This document shows, in pieces, positions 1 to 7,444 of a DNA stretch of 9,509 nt. The translations under genes and the position numbers were made by a program. Where the stretch lies: the NCBI GenBank assembly GCA_025449515.1, contig JANWJI010000145.1:1-9509 (forward strand). The letters are read 5' to 3'. Positions within the stretch are counted from its first letter, which is position 1. Each line of letters opens with the position of its first letter. Source of the stretch: Nitrososphaeraceae archaeon. Its GTDB lineage: Archaea > Thermoproteota > Nitrososphaeria > Nitrososphaerales > Nitrososphaeraceae. The notes beneath the pieces are model-generated. The model did not search any database and was not told where the DNA came from. It worked only from the letters and a program-made list of their open reading frames with translations.

Positions 1-1
1 A

Positions 2-1012
2 GAACCCCATTTAATAAATAAGCTAAAACGAATTGGCATACAATCGGTTTTAGATTTGGCTGTATCTATCCCATATGAGCTTGCATTAGGAGCAACAGAG
101 TATGATAGTGCTGATCGTGGCGCAGTTACAGCTGATATGGAGACTATATCAGATGCAGTTTTAAAAGCCAAAAGAGCTCTCATCGAGTGCGGCGCACTTA
201 TCAAAGAATTCTGTACTGCAGATCAAGTTCTAGAGAAAAGGAAATCCCTTATCAGATTTACGACGGGTTCTAAAAACCTGGATGATTTTTTGGAAGGAGG
301 AGTAGAATCTCAGGCTATCACAGAGCTCGCAGGAGAATTTGGTTCAGGAAAGAGTCAGATATGTCATGCACTATATGTGACTGCTGCAAAAGCAGAAAGT
401 AGCAGCAGCCATATCAATAGCATAATATTTATCGATACTGAGAACACATTTCGGCCAGAAAGAATTCATCAGATAGCCGAAACTAGAGGCCTTGATTCAG
501 AAGAAATAATGAAAAAAGTGTTTGTTTGTAAAATAAATAATAGTGTTCAGCTAGAAGTCCTCATAAGAAATCTTGGCAAGGCCATAGAAGAGTACAAAGC
601 TAAACTTGTTGTTGTTGATAGCATCATTTCTCTTCATAGGGCAGAATACACCGGGAGAGAAACGTTAGCTGATAGACAGCAGAGACTTAATATCATGTTA
701 CATAAACTCTTGCGATTAGCAGAGATATACAATGTAGCGGTAGTTCTCACAAATCAAGTTCAGTCTTCACCAGATATTACTTTTGGTGGCAGTAATTCCC
801 TGAGAGCTTCGGGGGGTAATATCATGGGCCATGCTTGTACATATAGAATTTTTCTTAGAAAAATGGGACAAGACAGATTAGCAATAATGGATGATTCTCC
901 TCACCATGCATATGACCAAGTTAAATTTACAATTAGTGAAAAAGGAGTAGAAGATGCTGAAGAGAAAAAAATGGCAGCAACAACAGTAGAAGGTAATGAG
1001 TTAGGATGGTAA
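2..1012 (+). CDS. radA: RadA recombinase, 5'-partial
   Basis: This is the archaeal RadA/Rad51 strand-exchange ATPase, which forms filaments on single-stranded DNA. A TTG at 56 is not the true start: the frame is open to the window edge, and the upstream codons encode part of the N-terminal helix-hairpin-helix domain (KLKRIGIQSVLDLA), so the gene begins before base 1. Visible in order are the polymerisation motif FCTA (209-220), Walker A GEFGSGKS (332-355), the catalytic glutamate in DTENTFRPER, Walker B LVVVDS, the family signature around RAEYTGRETLADRQQ, and the DNA-binding L2 region ending in SGGNIMGHACTYRIFLRK. All catalytic elements are intact, so it should be active. About 12 residues (GATEYDSADRGA) after the HhH look like a lineage insert. 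The stop lies one base before the next ATG, which implies translational coupling. Whether this is the cell's main RadA or an extra copy cannot be decided here. Confidence 0.95.
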   Translation, partial: EPHLINKLKRIGIQSVLDLAVSIPYELALGATEYDSADRGAVTADMETISDAVLKAKRALIECGALIKEFCTADQVLEKRKSLIRFTTGSKNLDDFLEGGVESQAITELAGEFGSGKSQICHALYVTAAKAESSSSHINSIIFIDTENTFRPERIHQIAETRGLDSEEIMKKVFVCKINNSVQLEVLIRNLGKAIEEYKAKLVVVDSIISLHRAEYTGRETLADRQQRLNIMLHKLLRLAEIYNVAVVLTNQVQSSPDITFGGSNSLRASGGNIMGHACTYRIFLRKMGQDRLAIMDDSPHHAYDQVKFTISEKGVEDAEEKKMAATTVEGNELGW

Positions 1013-1013
1013 A

Positions 1014-2792
1014 ATGAGCACTAGCGAAATACCAGGAACTATTCTTCAAAATGAGTATCCTGATCCAAAAACTCTTCCAGCACCCCCACAATCATCCCAA
1101 CGGCAACCATTACCTCTTGTAACATTATCAGAGCTTATCCCAGGAAAATATGCGTCTACAACAGCAAGGATTGTTTACATCAATGCAATACAAAAACAGG
1201 ATGCTCTTGGAAGCAAAATGATATTCTCTGGAATATTGGAGGATCCTACTTTCAAGGTTCCTTTTATTAGTCATAGAATATCGTACCCTCTGATAAGAAA
1301 TTCTATCTACAAATTTAGTTCCGCTTACATACATGAATTTCCTACAGATAAATCGCTTTTACTTATAGTAACAGAGTATACAAAGGTTGACTCCAAAAAT
1401 GCTGAAGACTACAGGGATTACATATGGAATCCGAAAATAGAATCAATAAAAAGACCAGTTAGGAGTCTCAGTTTGAACGGAATAATAACAACAGTACATA
1501 ATAATTCAGGGCTTGTTAAAAGATGTAACAAATGTAAATCAATAATCTATGATACTTGTCCAAACAAGTGTAGCCTAGAAGCAGGATGGGGTTGGGATCT
1601 CAGAGTTTCTTCTAGACTGTATGATGGCTCTGGCTCAATTAAGATGGTTTTGACCAAAGATATAGCATCAAGAGTATTGCACAGAAACCTAAGTGAGTTA
1701 ATTTTACTTGCATCTAAGGATAAGCCTTTGACGCAAAACCTACAACAAGAGTCTTCAAAATTTAAAATTAAAATTCCCGAGAGCATAGAAATAGTAGAGG
1801 CAGTAACTGAGAATACTTACTCTTCTTCTTACAGGAGAAATGGAAAACTTATCGTATCTGATGGAAGAAATCTTGTTTTCTTTTCTCCAGAATTAGAGGA
1901 AGAGGAAGAAGGACATCACTTCTCAGAGCAAGTCAAAAGACTATTAAAGACCTCTGATTTAGAGGATAGAAAGATAATCAAAAAATTAATCGAAAAAGTA
2001 CTTGATATTAATATCAAAAAAGTAACTGGCATGAGAATGATGCAGGGAATTTATTTACTGGAAGAGCCTATTTCCTTGTATAGATGTGAAAGGGCAAAAC
2101 TCTATCTTGGATTTTCTCTTCGGGTAAGTTTGATAGGAGAAGATAGTGGAGTTACAGTCGGAGCAACTCCCCAGGCTTATGTAAGAGAAAGTGTTCTTGA
2201 TTATGTTAAATTAAGAAGAGAACGGGGAGCTACTGCAAATGCTGTAGTACGTAATCTTTTGACATATAGAAACAAAGTAATAGTTGCACCATCTGGAAAT
2301 TATGGCTGTATCGTTGATGTTGTTACAAAAAATGCAGGAAATCAACAGGTTTCAGAATCTGACAACAGAAGCCTTGTAGAATTCTGGAAACAGGTTTATG
2401 GAATCGAGATCTCACATGACGAAATTCCTCTGCTTAAAGTGAAGATGATGAATTCTGAGAATGTATTTACTTATCCTCCCAGCATGTGTTTTTTTGGTAG
2501 TGACTCATTACTCATTTACGCAAATGTTCACAAGTTTATTGAAAATAAAAAATATACTCTGAAAGCAAAAATGGATGATGTTATTCAAGAAATACTGAAG
2601 CAAGATCTAGCCATTGGCTCAACAAAACTAAAAGTAGAGAAATTGGCTGCTTGCCAACATTCTGATATACAGGGCCAGCTTTTACAGGAAATAATACAAA
2701 AATTATTTGGAAGGAATGCCGTAGCAAAAGGCTCAATTATATTTGTACATGATGAGCTATGGTTCTTTCCTAATCAGATACAACTCTCATAG
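1014..2792 (+). CDS. RPA-like OB-fold/zinc-ribbon protein with PAZ-like C-terminal region
   Basis: This 592-aa protein probably binds single-stranded DNA beside RadA and the polymerase. A proline-rich tail (about 1-35) precedes an OB-fold-like stretch (about 36-125). A second OB fold (about 150-222) carries a zinc ribbon, C171-x2-C174-x7-C182-x3-C186, followed by GWGWDLRVSSRLYDGSGSIK, the layout of the C-terminal DNA-binding domain of RPA70. An acidic run (E293, E295-E299) and a helical linker follow. Residues about 365-500 do not look like OB folds. They read like the L1 strand plus PAZ domain of Argonautes: SVLDYVKL, then LLTYRNKVIVAP, VDVVTKNAG, LVEFWKQVYGIEI, IPLLKVKM and FTYPPSMC. No PIWI domain follows. 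The ATG is preceded by a GGATGG-type ribosome site inside radA. The RPA part is well supported by motif order; the PAZ part is inference from pattern. Confidence 0.85.
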   Translation: MSTSEIPGTILQNEYPDPKTLPAPPQSSQRQPLPLVTLSELIPGKYASTTARIVYINAIQKQDALGSKMIFSGILEDPTFKVPFISHRISYPLIRNSIYKFSSAYIHEFPTDKSLLLIVTEYTKVDSKNAEDYRDYIWNPKIESIKRPVRSLSLNGIITTVHNNSGLVKRCNKCKSIIYDTCPNKCSLEAGWGWDLRVSSRLYDGSGSIKMVLTKDIASRVLHRNLSELILLASKDKPLTQNLQQESSKFKIKIPESIEIVEAVTENTYSSSYRRNGKLIVSDGRNLVFFSPELEEEEEGHHFSEQVKRLLKTSDLEDRKIIKKLIEKVLDINIKKVTGMRMMQGIYLLEEPISLYRCERAKLYLGFSLRVSLIGEDSGVTVGATPQAYVRESVLDYVKLRRERGATANAVVRNLLTYRNKVIVAPSGNYGCIVDVVTKNAGNQQVSESDNRSLVEFWKQVYGIEISHDEIPLLKVKMMNSENVFTYPPSMCFFGSDSLLIYANVHKFIENKKYTLKAKMDDVIQEILKQDLAIGSTKLKVEKLAACQHSDIQGQLLQEIIQKLFGRNAVAKGSIIFVHDELWFFPNQIQLS

Positions 2793-2800
2793 AAGATTAG

Positions 2801-3601
2801 ATGGACAACCAAATTTCATTTGAAATGCATTCTGCATTAGAGCAATTCAATGAACACAGAAACACATTGAAGATGACTACCGGTTCTGCAGACCTTGACT
2901 CACTTATAGATGGAGTACAAGAGGGACTATTCTATTTATTCTATGCCAATAATCATGTAGTCTTGGATGCAATAGTCTATACATTTCTCGTTAACTGTGT
3001 GCTTCCAATAAAGCAAAGACACGGCTTTGAGTCAATGGGAGTTTGTCTTAATAATGCCGATTATTATGACCAAAGAAAGACTGCTGCCCTAAATCCAGAG
3101 AAAATAGGAGTTGCAGCGAAATGTGCAGGTATAGATCCAAAGATCGTTTTTAAGAACCTCTACGTGCATCCAGCATATAATCAACAGCATCAACTAACAG
3201 TTGCGGAGCAAGTTACTGATCTAATAGAATCCAACAACAACGTAAAACTGCTGATAGTGAATAACGTAACGAAATTCTTCAAGGAATCAAAAAATAAGAT
3301 GGAAGCTGCTAATATCCTAAAGCACGTAATTGGGATACTTGGCAAGGTTTGTACCAGGAATAAAGTGGCGCTAGTATGCACAGGAAATGCAAATACAACA
3401 GCTAGGGGAATAATACCACGTCCAATCGGGGGAATATATCTAAAACATGCAGCAAATGTAATTGTACATTTCAAAGAATTCTCCAAAACCTCTGCCATTC
3501 CCTCATTTAAGGCCACGCTAATAAAACATCAATATACAAAGACTCCAAAGTCTGCAGCTCTTTATGTGAGAAAAGCGGGGGGAATGATGCTTTTAGATTG
3601 A
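2801..3601 (+). CDS. RadA paralog with lost ATPase motifs
   Basis: This 266-aa protein aligns by eye along most of its length with the core domain of the RadA at the start of the window. Examples are TTGSADLDSLIDG against TTGSKNLDDFLEGG, KVALVCTGNAN against NVAVVLTNQVQ, and GGIYLKHAANVIVHF against GGNIMGHACTYRIFL. It has no helix-hairpin-helix N-terminus. The Walker A position (about residues 45-54) reads LFYLFYANNH with neither Gly-Lys nor Ser/Thr, and the Walker B position (about 150-155) reads LLIVNN, with Asn for the essential Asp. ATP hydrolysis is therefore very unlikely. By analogy with ATPase-dead Rad51 paralogs (yeast Shu complex) and with ImuA in bacterial mutasomes, it may be a structural adaptor to RadA or the polymerase; that is inference. 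The ATG lies 8 bases after the previous stop. Confidence 0.88.
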   Translation: MDNQISFEMHSALEQFNEHRNTLKMTTGSADLDSLIDGVQEGLFYLFYANNHVVLDAIVYTFLVNCVLPIKQRHGFESMGVCLNNADYYDQRKTAALNPEKIGVAAKCAGIDPKIVFKNLYVHPAYNQQHQLTVAEQVTDLIESNNNVKLLIVNNVTKFFKESKNKMEAANILKHVIGILGKVCTRNKVALVCTGNANTTARGIIPRPIGGIYLKHAANVIVHFKEFSKTSAIPSFKATLIKHQYTKTPKSAALYVRKAGGMMLLD

Positions 3602-3637
3602 GTTCTTCTGTTGTTAGTAAAAAAGGTGTTTTCACAA

Positions 3638-4006
3638 ATGGGTAGAATAACACCATCATTTCGTCAATTATATGAGGAAATAATATCAGAGCTAAGAACA
3701 GAGCTACAGGCAGCACTTGTAGATCTGGGCCATAAAGGCGCATTTGATCTTCTATTAAAAGAAGCCTGGAATCCAGAACAGGCGGCTATGGGTAACTCAA
3801 CCTTACCAACAATCAGCGACAAACTAAATGTTATGGCATCAATTCATAATAGAAAGCTAATTGCAACATTATCAAGAGAGTTAAAAGAAAAGGATTCCCA
3901 GATACAAGAACTGAGGCATAATATTACCACACTTGAAAATAAGCTGGATGATTTGGCTATCAATACCGAGCATAAGAAGGAAGTGGAAAATCAGGAGCCG
4001 CAATAA
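3638..4006 (+). CDS. Conserved-looking small coiled-coil protein
   Basis: This 122-aa protein has no function I can name; it resembles thaumarchaeal hypothetical proteins that begin MGR.TPSFRQLYEE. I chose the ATG at 3638 over an in-frame TTG at 3611 because the protein-like sequence begins MGRITPSFRQLYEE and GGTG lies about 10 bases upstream; the TTG would add nine residues. The N-terminal half (about 1-60) is helical with GAFDLLLKEAWNPEQAAM at its centre. Residues about 73-108 form a heptad-rich coiled coil (LSRELKEKDSQIQELRHN onward), and the tail is charged. It sits between the inactive RadA paralog and the polymerase, two bases from the polymerase gene, and its last codons contain that gene's ribosome site. 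A scaffold role linking operon products is plausible but inferred. Confidence 0.85.
   Translation: MGRITPSFRQLYEEIISELRTELQAALVDLGHKGAFDLLLKEAWNPEQAAMGNSTLPTISDKLNVMASIHNRKLIATLSRELKEKDSQIQELRHNITTLENKLDDLAINTEHKKEVENQEPQ
3993..3997 (+). promoter_or_regulatory. Shine-Dalgarno site of the polymerase gene
   Basis: AGGAG inside the last codons of the coiled-coil gene, 11 bases before the polymerase ATG. It supports that start and translational coupling within the operon. Confidence 0.5.
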
Positions 4007-4008
4007 TA

Positions 4009-6294
4009 ATGACAAGCTGCGTTGGATGGCTTCTTGATGTTTCTATTGACAATGATCACGTCATCTTATGGATAAAGACAGAAGAAGGACAAACTGTTAA
4101 GCTTAGAGATCCATATCATCCAGGATTTTATATTTTACCTAGAAATGAATCCGATGCATTACGTCTTATTCAAATTCTATCCAGAGAAGAAGAGATAGCA
4201 GTTAGGTGGGAATATAGGCGTACAAGTCTCTTTGATAGTAATAAGCAAACAAGACTTATCCATGTAAAACTACGATCGTTAAGATATTACCAATCTCTAC
4301 TAAAGAAGCTAGAACGTGACCGTCAGGTAAAACAATTGTATAATACAGATCTTTTACATGTTCAACAATATCTATTCTCTAAATTAAAGATTGAACCTAC
4401 AAGCAGAGTGAAGGTAGAATATAATGGATCAAAGCTGCTCGAAATATCCAAGATTGATGACGAAGATGATGTAAATCCTCCCCCGTTTTCGTTACTGTAT
4501 TTTGATCTTCGTACATATTCAGGGATACTTGCTTCAGATGATGCTATCAGAATAATCAAGCTAAGATATGGTGAAGACGACGTTGAATTTGATAACGGTG
4601 AAGAAAAGGTAATTTTGCAGCAATTCTCTGACTACGTTCACGAGAAAAACCCTGACATTATAGTTTGCATGGGTGATTATGATAAAGGTAAAGTACTTCG
4701 GTATCTATTTTCCAGAGCAAAGAAGATTGGATTTGATTTACGACTTGGAAGGGATGATGATAATGATGATACCAATCATTATTCTAATACTTTGGAAAAT
4801 CCTAGGATCGTAGGAAGGATTTGTATCAGCAGTAACTACAGAAAGACAACATATTTTGATGAGTTTGGTTTTGTGGGATTAATAGAGAGAGCAAGATTTG
4901 GTTTTCTTCCTTTAGAAGTGGCTGCCAAATATAGCATAAACCGTCTGATAGATAGCAGAAATTGTTTTGAATTAGTCCAAAAAGACTTTGTCATTCCTTC
5001 TAAAAGTAACAGCAGCAACAATCATGAGCATGTTAGGACTGTAGAGCAAATAGTTTCAGGGGATAAGGGAGGTATGATAATATCTCCACAGATAGGTCTT
5101 CATGAAAATGTGTTGGCTTTGGATTATGATAGTGAATATGCAAATCTAATCGTAAATCATAACCTGAGCTATGAAACTCTTCGTTTATCTCATGAAGCTC
5201 GGGGGAAAGTAGTCCACCATCAGCCAAACAAAGGATTACTTCCTAGGATAGTAGAGCGATTTCTCAAAAGACGAGTTTATTTTAAGAGATTATTAAAAGA
5301 ACTTCCAAAAGACAGCCGAGAGTCTGAATGGTGTGACCAAAGAGTCAATTCACTAAAAAATATACTTGTATGTCTTTATGGGTCAACTGGTTCTCTTTGG
5401 AATAGATTCGGAAATGTGCTTGCTTATGAGGAAATCAACAGACTATCCCGAGGAGTACTAATAAAGACAAAAGATATTGTACAAAGGCTAGGTTATGAGC
5501 TAGTTTATGCAGATACAGATTCTGTTTTTATCAAGAGCAAAACAGGAAGAGACTATAATGAAATTATAAATACACTTTCAAAAGAAACTGGTCTTTCAAT
5601 ATCAATTGAATACCATTACAAGTTCTTGGTTTTACTACCATTGGAAGCTGATGAGAAGATAGAAGTACTCAAGCACTATTATGGAATCACTTTTGATAAT
5701 GAGCTAGTAGTAAGAGGCATAGAGATAAGAAGACATGATATACCTAATTTTATAAAGCAATTTCAAACTCAGCTTCTATGCACATTATTTGATTGCAAAG
5801 ATTCATCTGAATTACTAACAAAAGGATATGAAAATGCTCTCTTACTTGTCACCCAAGCCATAGACACAATTATGACCGGGGAAGGTCTTGATGATAAAGA
5901 CCTTGTGATCTCCAAGTTACTTAGGCAGAATATAGAAAAATACAAGAGCTTATTCCCCCATGTATCTGCGGCCATACGATTAAGTAAGCATCCTCTTAAA
6001 GGTGATACAATTCAATATATCTATACAGACTCACAGCACAATAACCCGCTGTGTAGAGTAGCGCCCATAGAGAACATAATATCAGAGTCCCTACCTCCAT
6101 ACGATAAGGAAAAATATAGAGAAATGGTTCTTGATGCTTCAGAAACAGTTCTAGGGTTTTTTGGGTTTGATAGGACCGTTTATGGAAATCTCAAGACGAA
6201 TAATGATGAAAGAGGAGAAAGAAGAAGGAAATGGAGATGGTATGAAGAAATATTGGAACAGAGAGTAAGAGACATACATACTGAGACACTTTAA
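4009..6294 (+). CDS. Family B DNA polymerase with degenerate exonuclease
   Basis: This 761-aa DNA-dependent DNA polymerase has the PolB fold order. The N-terminal domain includes LRDPYHPGFYI. The exonuclease-like domain (about 160-330) includes LIERARFGFLP and SINRLIDSRNCFELVQ. Polymerase motif A has D372 in LALDYDSEYANLI, motif B has K450 and YG at 457-458, motif C is YADTDSV (500-506), and LKHYYG...VRGIEIRRHD corresponds to the KKRY/thumb entry. The metal-binding Asp of motifs A and C are intact. Exo I reads FDLR instead of FDxE, and the Exo II region (NPDIIVCMGDYDKGKVLRYL) lacks the usual N...FD pattern, so proofreading is probably lost. Motif A has SEYAN instead of SLYPS, and motif B has V454 where NSxYG has Asn. 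AGGAG (3993-3997) lies 11 bases upstream of the ATG. The operon company suggests a specialised repair or translesion enzyme rather than the main replicase. Confidence 0.93.
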   Translation: MTSCVGWLLDVSIDNDHVILWIKTEEGQTVKLRDPYHPGFYILPRNESDALRLIQILSREEEIAVRWEYRRTSLFDSNKQTRLIHVKLRSLRYYQSLLKKLERDRQVKQLYNTDLLHVQQYLFSKLKIEPTSRVKVEYNGSKLLEISKIDDEDDVNPPPFSLLYFDLRTYSGILASDDAIRIIKLRYGEDDVEFDNGEEKVILQQFSDYVHEKNPDIIVCMGDYDKGKVLRYLFSRAKKIGFDLRLGRDDDNDDTNHYSNTLENPRIVGRICISSNYRKTTYFDEFGFVGLIERARFGFLPLEVAAKYSINRLIDSRNCFELVQKDFVIPSKSNSSNNHEHVRTVEQIVSGDKGGMIISPQIGLHENVLALDYDSEYANLIVNHNLSYETLRLSHEARGKVVHHQPNKGLLPRIVERFLKRRVYFKRLLKELPKDSRESEWCDQRVNSLKNILVCLYGSTGSLWNRFGNVLAYEEINRLSRGVLIKTKDIVQRLGYELVYADTDSVFIKSKTGRDYNEIINTLSKETGLSISIEYHYKFLVLLPLEADEKIEVLKHYYGITFDNELVVRGIEIRRHDIPNFIKQFQTQLLCTLFDCKDSSELLTKGYENALLLVTQAIDTIMTGEGLDDKDLVISKLLRQNIEKYKSLFPHVSAAIRLSKHPLKGDTIQYIYTDSQHNNPLCRVAPIENIISESLPPYDKEKYREMVLDASETVLGFFGFDRTVYGNLKTNNDERGERRRKWRWYEEILEQRVRDIHTETL

Positions 6295-6332
6295 TGCTAA
6301 GAAAAGGAGTTTCTTTGCAGGATTAGAAAAAT

Positions 6333-6602
6333 ATGAGCGAACTAGTACTTGTAGGTTGTTCAGGATGGAATTATGGTGATACTCCTGATAAAGGGGGATG
6401 GACTGGTGTATTTTATCCAAATAAAGATACTAAAAGATTAAGGTACTATTCCCAATTCTTTAACACAGCGGAGATGGACTCTATTTTTTATGAAAAATTC
6501 TATTCCCAAATGACTAAAAGCACATTTATTGGAATGGTAAGAGCTACTCCAGAGAAAGGATGCCACTGCAGGTTTAAGACCGCAGTTTTCCAATCTTCAT
6601 AG
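6333..6602 (+). pseudogene. DUF72 (YecE-like) gene, truncated after about 74 residues
   Basis: The start is good: ATG after an AAAAGGAG ribosome site at 6302-6309, 38 bases downstream of the polymerase stop. The protein follows the DUF72 pattern: VGCSGWNYGD, GGWTGVFYP, RLRYYSQFFNTAEMDSIFYE and the approach to the conserved ATPE (residues 71-74). The family forms a TIM-barrel-like fold of roughly 240-300 residues with no settled biochemical role. Here homology stops at about 6554 and is followed by 15 unrelated residues (KGCHCRFKTAVFQSS) and a stop. The sequence past the break belongs, in another reading frame, to an integrase fragment, so the gene was cut by rearrangement. It may once have been the last gene of the repair operon. 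I see no DUF72 C-terminal part elsewhere in the window. Confidence 0.82.
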
Positions 6603-6912
6603 TATTTCAGATGATAATGCTCTTACGACAGCGAATTACATTCTAGCAATGAGAGTGGAGAGTAACTTGCCTGATATTTATAGATGGAACAATATTAGCA
6701 TATTATGCAAGTTCTCAAAATACCATATGAATAAACCTTTTGACGTTGTAAATAGAGATGACGTCCATGCATTCTTGGGCAGTTTACGAAAGCCAGAGAC
6801 CTCTGATCCATTGCATAAATGGATTGGGACTTACAACCAATACAGGATTCAACTTTTAAGATTCTTTAAATGGTTGCATCATCCTGACGTAGATCCTGAT
6901 AAAAGGTCCTGA
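6541..6912 (+). pseudogene. Tyrosine recombinase (integrase) N-terminal fragment
   Basis: The frame is open from 6541 (after a TAA) to a TGA at 6910-6912. Recognisable sequence starts at about 6571 (LRPQFSNLHSISDDNALTT), well upstream of the first ATG at 6649. Residues such as FDVVNRDDVHAFLGSLRKPE, DPLHKWIGTYNQYR and QLLRFFKWLHHPDVDPDKR look like the N-terminal core-binding (SAM-like) domain of archaeal XerC/D-type integrases, which grips the recombination site. The catalytic domain with the Arg, His and Tyr residues is absent: the frame ends right after DPDKR, where such proteins usually continue into a proline-containing linker. There is no promoter or start codon at the proper position, and the 5' end is fused into the broken DUF72 gene. 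It should be non-functional, a remnant of a decayed mobile element or of a deletion. Confidence 0.78.
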
Positions 6913-7206
6913 GGCGCTTCCGTGTCTTTACCAAGTTTTTCAAAGCGATTTTACTACTACAATAAACTCTATTAAAGTGAGTCTAAAAATAACTTACATT
7001 TAGGAATGTGCACTGTGCTAACATATAAAACAATTACCATGAATACTGATTTGATATTACATATGATGATTGCACAGCATGACATTCAACATATATTGTA
7101 GCGGCCGTTCAGAAATTTAGACGTATTATACATCAAGCTATAGGTATATACATACACGGGCTTTACGAACTTAATCAGCCTCCCCCCTCTCTGATAAGTA
7201 TTACAT
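6913..7206. other. Non-coding stretch, no gene found
   Basis: I see no convincing ORF on either strand. A 20-codon ORF near 7036 has no protein-like character. The DNA is AT-rich, with TATA-like runs around 7142-7152 and a pyrimidine tract near 7181-7193. The end of this stretch leads into the promoter of the zinc-ribbon gene. Confidence 0.5.
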
Positions 7207-7215
7207 TTTATAATA
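7207..7215 (+). promoter_or_regulatory. TATA box for the 7238 gene
   Basis: TTTATAATA is centred 27 bases before the ATG at 7238. In archaea the TATA box sits about 26-27 bases before transcription start, so the transcript would begin at or next to the ATG (leaderless). No ribosome site is visible, which agrees. Confidence 0.5.
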
Positions 7216-7237
7216 ATCATGATATCAAAATCTGGTT

Positions 7238-7444
7238 ATGAGGAAGAAGAACCCATTACTGCAAGTTCAATCTGATCCATTACAGGTGCAGGAAGTAAGA
7301 GAGATCAAACTAAACACTGAACTAAAAGAGATAGACCACGAAATAGAATGTCCTCGCTGCCATGACGTAATGATACTATCATCTGAATTTAATAGGCTAG
7401 GCTACTCGTGCGAAAAGTGTAGTTTCTTATTATATCTGACTTAA
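7238..7444 (+). CDS. Small zinc-ribbon protein
   Basis: This 68-aa protein has a charged N-terminal half and a zinc ribbon at the C-terminus: C38-P-R-C41 and C58-E-K-C61, separated by 16 residues (HDVMILSSEFNRLGYS). It ends in a short hydrophobic strand, FLLYLT. Four-cysteine miniproteins of this type are common in Nitrososphaeria and are often uncharacterised; DNA, RNA or protein binding are all possible. A TATA box 27 bases upstream and no Shine-Dalgarno site suggest a leaderless message. Its stop overlaps the place where the next reading frame should begin, so the two were probably once translated together. Confidence 0.72.
   Translation: MRKKNPLLQVQSDPLQVQEVREIKLNTELKEIDHEIECPRCHDVMILSSEFNRLGYSCEKCSFLLYLT

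Noticed and set aside
56..58. TTG start giving a complete 318-aa RadA
   Set aside because: The frame is open upstream to the window edge and the upstream codons encode conserved helix-hairpin-helix sequence, so the gene is 5'-partial.
2513..2792. PIWI (nuclease) domain after the PAZ-like region
   Set aside because: Only about 90 residues remain after the PAZ-like part, without the catalytic tetrad or space for a PIWI fold; the protein is not an Argonaute.
3190..3516. Minus-strand ORF of 108 codons opposite the RadA paralog
   Set aside because: It is the antisense shadow of a well-supported gene, with composition typical of reverse-frame translation. The same applies to the other antisense ORFs at 1128-1334, 1547-1786, 3507-3743, 4362-4559, 4836-5021, 5033-5227, 5769-5975 and 6151-6420.
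3611..3613. TTG start for the coiled-coil protein
   Set aside because: The ATG at 3638 has a better upstream context and gives the more natural N-terminus MGRITPSFRQ; the extra nine residues look like read-through of the spacer.
7036..7098. 20-codon ORF beginning MNTDLILHMM
   Set aside because: Too short and low in complexity, with no promoter or homology.
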